Source: Acidobacteriota bacterium (GTDB lineage: Bacteria; Acidobacteriota; Terriglobia; Terriglobales; Acidobacteriaceae). Taken from it: DNA of 64,000 nt. Location: the NCBI GenBank assembly GCA_021780315.1, contig JAJXYY010000041.1:310001-374000 (forward strand). The letters run 5' to 3'. Every line of letters starts with the position of its first letter. Position 1 is the stretch's first letter. The translations under genes and the position numbers were made by a program. Below are positions 61,068 to 64,000 of this stretch, one piece after another. The notes beneath the pieces are model-generated. The model made no database searches. It saw only the letters and a list, made by a program, of their open reading frames with translations, and was not told the origin of the DNA.

Positions 61068-62057
61068 ATGGATCGTTTTTTCAAGATGTCCGCAGGAATT
61101 GTTGTGCTGCTGGTTGCGGCTACATTGTTGAATGGCTGCAAACACAGAGCTGCCAGCGGGTTGGTTTCAGTCAAACTGCAAACCGATTGGTATCCACAGC
61201 CCGAGCACGGTGGGTTCTACACGGCTCTGGTGAAGGGCTACTACAAGGATGCAGGGCTGGATGTGCAAATTCTACCCGGCAGCCCCTACATTACGGGTGA
61301 GCAGTTGGTATCGGCGGGCTCGGTTCAGTTTTCCATGGGGTCTTCCGACCGGATGATTGAGGCGGTCGCAGGCGGTCAGCGGCTGCTTGCAGTGGGTGCG
61401 ACCATGCAGCATGACCCACAGGCCGTGATGGTTCACGCGGCGTCTCCTGTTCATGATTTTGCAGATTTGAATGGGCACGCAATATCCGTTAGGCCTCCGG
61501 CCACGTGGTTCGAGTACATTGTGAAGCGATTTGGTTTGAAGGATGTTCGCGAGGTTCCCGCGACTTATAGTGTGGCCAATTTCATCAAGGATCCCCAGTA
61601 TATTCAACAGATCTTCGTGACGTCGGAGCCCTACTATGTAAAGAAGGCCGGTGTGCCATTACGGACGCTGCTGATTAGCGAGACCGGTTACGACCCATAC
61701 CGAGTTTTCTTTACGTCACGCGACTTTGCGCAGACCCATCCGGAGGTAGTGGCAAAGTTTGTGCAAGCGTCTATTCGCGGCTGGCATGATTACCTTCAAG
61801 ATCCCAAGCCCGCAAACGACCTTATCCGTAAGCTGAACCCTGCCATGGATCCCGAGTTGATGCAGTTCAGCTTTGAGGCATTGCGGGACGGACACTTTAT
61901 TGACGGCTCTGCACCGCCGGGCAGAATTGGTGATGAGTTGGGGCGGTTCGATCCCCAACGTTGGGCAGCGATGTCCCGACAGCTATCCGAGTTGCAGTTG
62001 GTGAACAAGCCTGTCGATCCCTCGACTGTGTACACCACGCAGTTTCAGAGCAAGTAA
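61068..62057 (+). CDS. NMT1/THI5-type substrate-binding lipoprotein
   Basis: 329 residues. The lipobox ends LNGC near residue 24. The mature protein starts VSVKLQTDWYPQPEHGGFYTAL, the pattern of NMT1/THI5 proteins that bind pyrimidine precursors, riboflavin parts and other N-heterocycles. GSPYITGEQLVSAGSVQFSMGSSDRM follows. It starts 30 bases behind the amidase gene. The permease and ATPase are in the divergent operon, so importer genes are split across the shared promoter. Likely ligand: a flat N-heterocycle or amide; HMP thiamine precursor is an alternative, but no thiamine gene is near. Confidence 0.88.
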   Translation: MDRFFKMSAGIVVLLVAATLLNGCKHRAASGLVSVKLQTDWYPQPEHGGFYTALVKGYYKDAGLDVQILPGSPYITGEQLVSAGSVQFSMGSSDRMIEAVAGGQRLLAVGATMQHDPQAVMVHAASPVHDFADLNGHAISVRPPATWFEYIVKRFGLKDVREVPATYSVANFIKDPQYIQQIFVTSEPYYVKKAGVPLRTLLISETGYDPYRVFFTSRDFAQTHPEVVAKFVQASIRGWHDYLQDPKPANDLIRKLNPAMDPELMQFSFEALRDGHFIDGSAPPGRIGDELGRFDPQRWAAMSRQLSELQLVNKPVDPSTVYTTQFQSK

Positions 62058-62130
62058 TTTGGCACGCAGGAGCCAAGGCTATTTGGATGATACTTCGTTG
62101 CCTGTCTTAGACTGAGTTTGTTAGTGGGGT

Positions 62131-63219
62131 GTGTCAGTGGATGTTGTGGGTTCAATACAGCCTGTCGTAGCAGCAGTGCCATCGGTGGCCAAGCCAATCG
62201 TGATGATCGGTTCCGGCGGGATCGTACATGATGCCCATTTGCCAGCGTATCGAAAGGCAGAGTTTCCGGTGGCGGCACTGGTGGATGTGAACCGGGATAG
62301 GGCGATTTCGCTTGCCACTGAGTTTGCGATTCCGTTTGCGACTGACTCCGTTGCTGCAGCCGTTCGCTATGCGCCAGCAGATTGCATCTTCGATGTAGCT
62401 GTGCCGGCCAACGTGATTGCCAGTATCCTGCCGCAATTGCCCGATGGTGCTGCGGTACTCATCCAAAAGCCGATGGGAGAGACATTAGCTGAAGCAGTCG
62501 AGATTTTACGCATCTGTCGGACGAAGCGACTGACAGCTGCGGTTAATTTCCAACTTCGGTGGTCTCCGAACATGCTTGCTGCACGCGCACTGTATGTGTC
62601 GGGAGCAATTGGTGAAGTGCATGACATGGAGGTAGCAGTTAGTGTGCACATGCCCTGGCAGCTGTGGAGTTTTCTGAGTACTGCTCCTCGGCTGGAGATT
62701 CTCTATCATTCGATTCATTACGTCGATTTGATCCGCTCCTGGTTTGGCAATCCGCGCGGGGTGTATGCACAGACCGTGAAGAGTCCGCGCACGCCTGAGT
62801 TGGCAGCGACGAAGAGCGTCATTGTTTTTGATTATGGAGAGAGCAGGCGTGTCTTTCTTACAACCAATCATAGCCATGATTACGATCCTTCCATGCAGCG
62901 AAGCTATGTGCAGTGGGAGGGGATGACGGGGGCTATTCGCGCACAGATGGGTGTGAATTTAAACTATCCCGAAGGGAAGCCAGACAACCTGGAGTACATC
63001 CTGACGGGAAGTGCTGGCTGGCGCGCTGCTCCCTTAAGTGGCAACTGGTTTCCTGACGCCTTTATCGGATCGATGGGTAGCCTTCAGCGCTACGTTCAAG
63101 AGGAGGATGCTACGCTCCCTACCTGCGTGGAAGATGCAATCGATACGATGCGAACGGTTGAAGCGGCGTATCTCTCTGGCCAACAAGGAGGTGTTCGGCT
63201 ACCGGAGATTGAGTCGTAA
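62131..63219 (+). CDS. Gfo/Idh/MocA-family oxidoreductase
   Basis: 362 residues from a GTG (GGGG just upstream). The Rossmann start IVMIGSGGIVHDAHLPAY and the VLIQKPMGET motif, with the catalytic Lys of the EKP-type motif, are clear; the C-terminal domain has HYVDLIRSWFG. Enzymes of this family oxidise or reduce sugars and inositols with NAD(P). It may belong to the amidase transcript (73-base gap) or stand alone, and it converges on a KduD-like gene. A sugar-acid role is likelier than nitrogen chemistry. Confidence 0.85.
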   Translation: MSVDVVGSIQPVVAAVPSVAKPIVMIGSGGIVHDAHLPAYRKAEFPVAALVDVNRDRAISLATEFAIPFATDSVAAAVRYAPADCIFDVAVPANVIASILPQLPDGAAVLIQKPMGETLAEAVEILRICRTKRLTAAVNFQLRWSPNMLAARALYVSGAIGEVHDMEVAVSVHMPWQLWSFLSTAPRLEILYHSIHYVDLIRSWFGNPRGVYAQTVKSPRTPELAATKSVIVFDYGESRRVFLTTNHSHDYDPSMQRSYVQWEGMTGAIRAQMGVNLNYPEGKPDNLEYILTGSAGWRAAPLSGNWFPDAFIGSMGSLQRYVQEEDATLPTCVEDAIDTMRTVEAAYLSGQQGGVRLPEIES

Positions 63220-63234
63220 CGATGGAAAGCTGGA

Positions 63235-63993
63235 CTAGCGTCCCATCCATCCACCGTCGACGGTAACGATGGTTCCATTGACGTAATTGCTGGCGGCAGA
63301 ACTGAGAAATAATGCGGCTCCGGCTAGGTCGTTGGGGTCACCCCATCGCCCTGCGGGAATGCGTTCCAGAATCTGACGGTTGCGGGTCTCGTCGGCTTGC
63401 AATGTCGATGTATTTTCGGTTCGGAAGTAGCCTGGGGCTATGGCGTTGACTTGAATGCCTTTAGCGGCCCATTCGTTGGCCAGTGCCTTGGTTAGCTGGG
63501 CTACAGCGCCTTTGGATGCCGCATAGGCGGGGACGCGGATACCGCCCTGAAAGCTGAGCAGGGAGGCAATATTGACGATCTTCCCTGTCCCGCGTGGAAT
63601 CATGTCGCGGGCGGCTAATTGTGAGAGTTGGAAGACACTGGTCAAGTTGACCTGCAAGACTTGCTGCCAATCCTCAAGGGCCACGTCTTCAGCAGTTTCT
63701 CGGTGAATCGTGCCGGCATTATTGATCAAAATATCGACGCGTCCAAACTGCTCGACGACCTGACTGAACAGGTCTGCGGCTCCACTGGTTGAGGAGAGGT
63801 CTGCACGAAACGCTGCCGCGTCTCCGCCGATCTTTGCTGCAGTTTGGGCTGCTGGTCGGCGGTTGCCGTGTACTGCGACGGTTGCTCCGGCTTGTGCAAG
63901 CGCAGTGGCGATCGCGGCACCCAGTCCGCTGGCTGCCCCGGTTACCAAGGCAACTTTATTTTGGAGACGAAAGCTATCAATCACATTTTGCAT
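63235..63993 (-). CDS. kduD: KduD-like 2-deoxy-D-gluconate 3-dehydrogenase (SDR family)
   Basis: 252 residues. Classical SDR features: TGAASGLG, NNAG, catalytic YAASK and a C-terminal VDGGWMGR. NIASLLSFQGGIRVPAYAASK and RIPAGRWGDPNDLAGAALFL closely resemble E. coli KduD. It interconverts keto-deoxygluconate-type intermediates in pectin and uronate use. This ties back to the rhamnogalacturonan genes at the other end of the window. The promoter lies outside the window. A general SDR role is the alternative. Confidence 0.78.
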   Translation of the reverse strand: MQNVIDSFRLQNKVALVTGAASGLGAAIATALAQAGATVAVHGNRRPAAQTAAKIGGDAAAFRADLSSTSGAADLFSQVVEQFGRVDILINNAGTIHRETAEDVALEDWQQVLQVNLTSVFQLSQLAARDMIPRGTGKIVNIASLLSFQGGIRVPAYAASKGAVAQLTKALANEWAAKGIQVNAIAPGYFRTENTSTLQADETRNRQILERIPAGRWGDPNDLAGAALFLSSAASNYVNGTIVTVDGGWMGR

Positions 63994-64000
63994 GGCAGAC

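Noticed and set aside
61068-62057. Thiamine-precursor (HMP) uptake system
   Set aside because: The binding protein family fits, but no tenA, thiD, thiM or TPP riboswitch-like element is near; nitrogen catabolism fits the neighbours better.
62059-62076. TTGGC-N8-GCCAA dyad as a terminator after the binding lipoprotein
   Set aside because: The stem is only five bases and no T run follows, so it may be chance or a weak operator.

Overview
The window looks like chromosomal DNA of an acidobacterium of the Terriglobus/Granulicella/Edaphobacter type. This is inference from gene content and style: G-rich codons, an OmpA-like protein with Ig-like repeats, NHL and BNR beta-propeller proteins, a lone futalosine-pathway gene, pectin-type carbohydrate enzymes and many TlpA-like and lipoprotein genes. 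No insertion sequence, prophage, CRISPR array, rRNA or replication origin was seen. One tRNA gene (Val, anticodon CAC) is present.

Region by region. 1-11 kb holds plant-polymer genes (an edge-truncated GH106 rhamnosidase, a CE12-type rhamnogalacturonan acetylesterase, an acetyl-esterase-like hydrolase, a KdgF-like cupin), with an EAL-PAS-PAS-PAS phosphodiesterase, a lipoprotein, a beta-barrel porin, a TlpA-like thioredoxin and a GmhA isomerase. 11-16.4 kb is a nitrogen-control operon: amtB, glnK/glnB, glnD and a secreted protein overlapping glnD. 16.5-24.4 kb holds a lone nuoB, an OmpA-like protein, a BNR-repeat protein, mqnE, an MFS transporter and a GNAT acetyltransferase. 24.4-30.2 kb is a minus-strand housekeeping run, proS, a class A PBP and murA. 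30.2-38.5 kb has a Crp/Fnr regulator with paired candidate operators, a degenerate receiver, an NHL lipoprotein, proline dehydrogenase, a second TlpA-like protein and an ECF sigma / anti-sigma / DUF3106 operon. 38.7-50.8 kb has the tRNA, a 0.9 kb gene-poor stretch, a PpiD-like chaperone, malQ, a small protein coupled to a degenerate 3-hydroxyacyl-CoA dehydrogenase domain, two MacB-type permeases, a GH31 glucosidase, a DUF2165 protein and a cytochrome c protein.

The most striking part is 50.8-62.1 kb. It reads as one catabolic island for a small nitrogen-rich compound, perhaps a cyclic amide, ureide or N-heterocycle. A seven-gene minus-strand operon (guanine-deaminase-like enzyme, VAO-type FAD oxidoreductase, creatininase-family hydrolase, CocE/NonD hydrolase, ABC ATPase, ABC permease, DUF3891) has 4-base stop/start overlaps at four of its junctions and abutting genes at a fifth. 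Divergent from it are an amidase and an NMT1/THI5-type binding lipoprotein, probably the missing ABC component. A second plus-strand operon converges on it with a RidA-like protein, an acetamidase/formamidase and an HpxZ/AtzH-like protein. The genes suggest import, deamination, oxidation, ring opening and amide hydrolysis to ammonia, but the substrate cannot be read from sequence. The window ends with a Gfo/Idh/MocA oxidoreductase and a KduD-like dehydrogenase, which return to the pectin/uronate theme.
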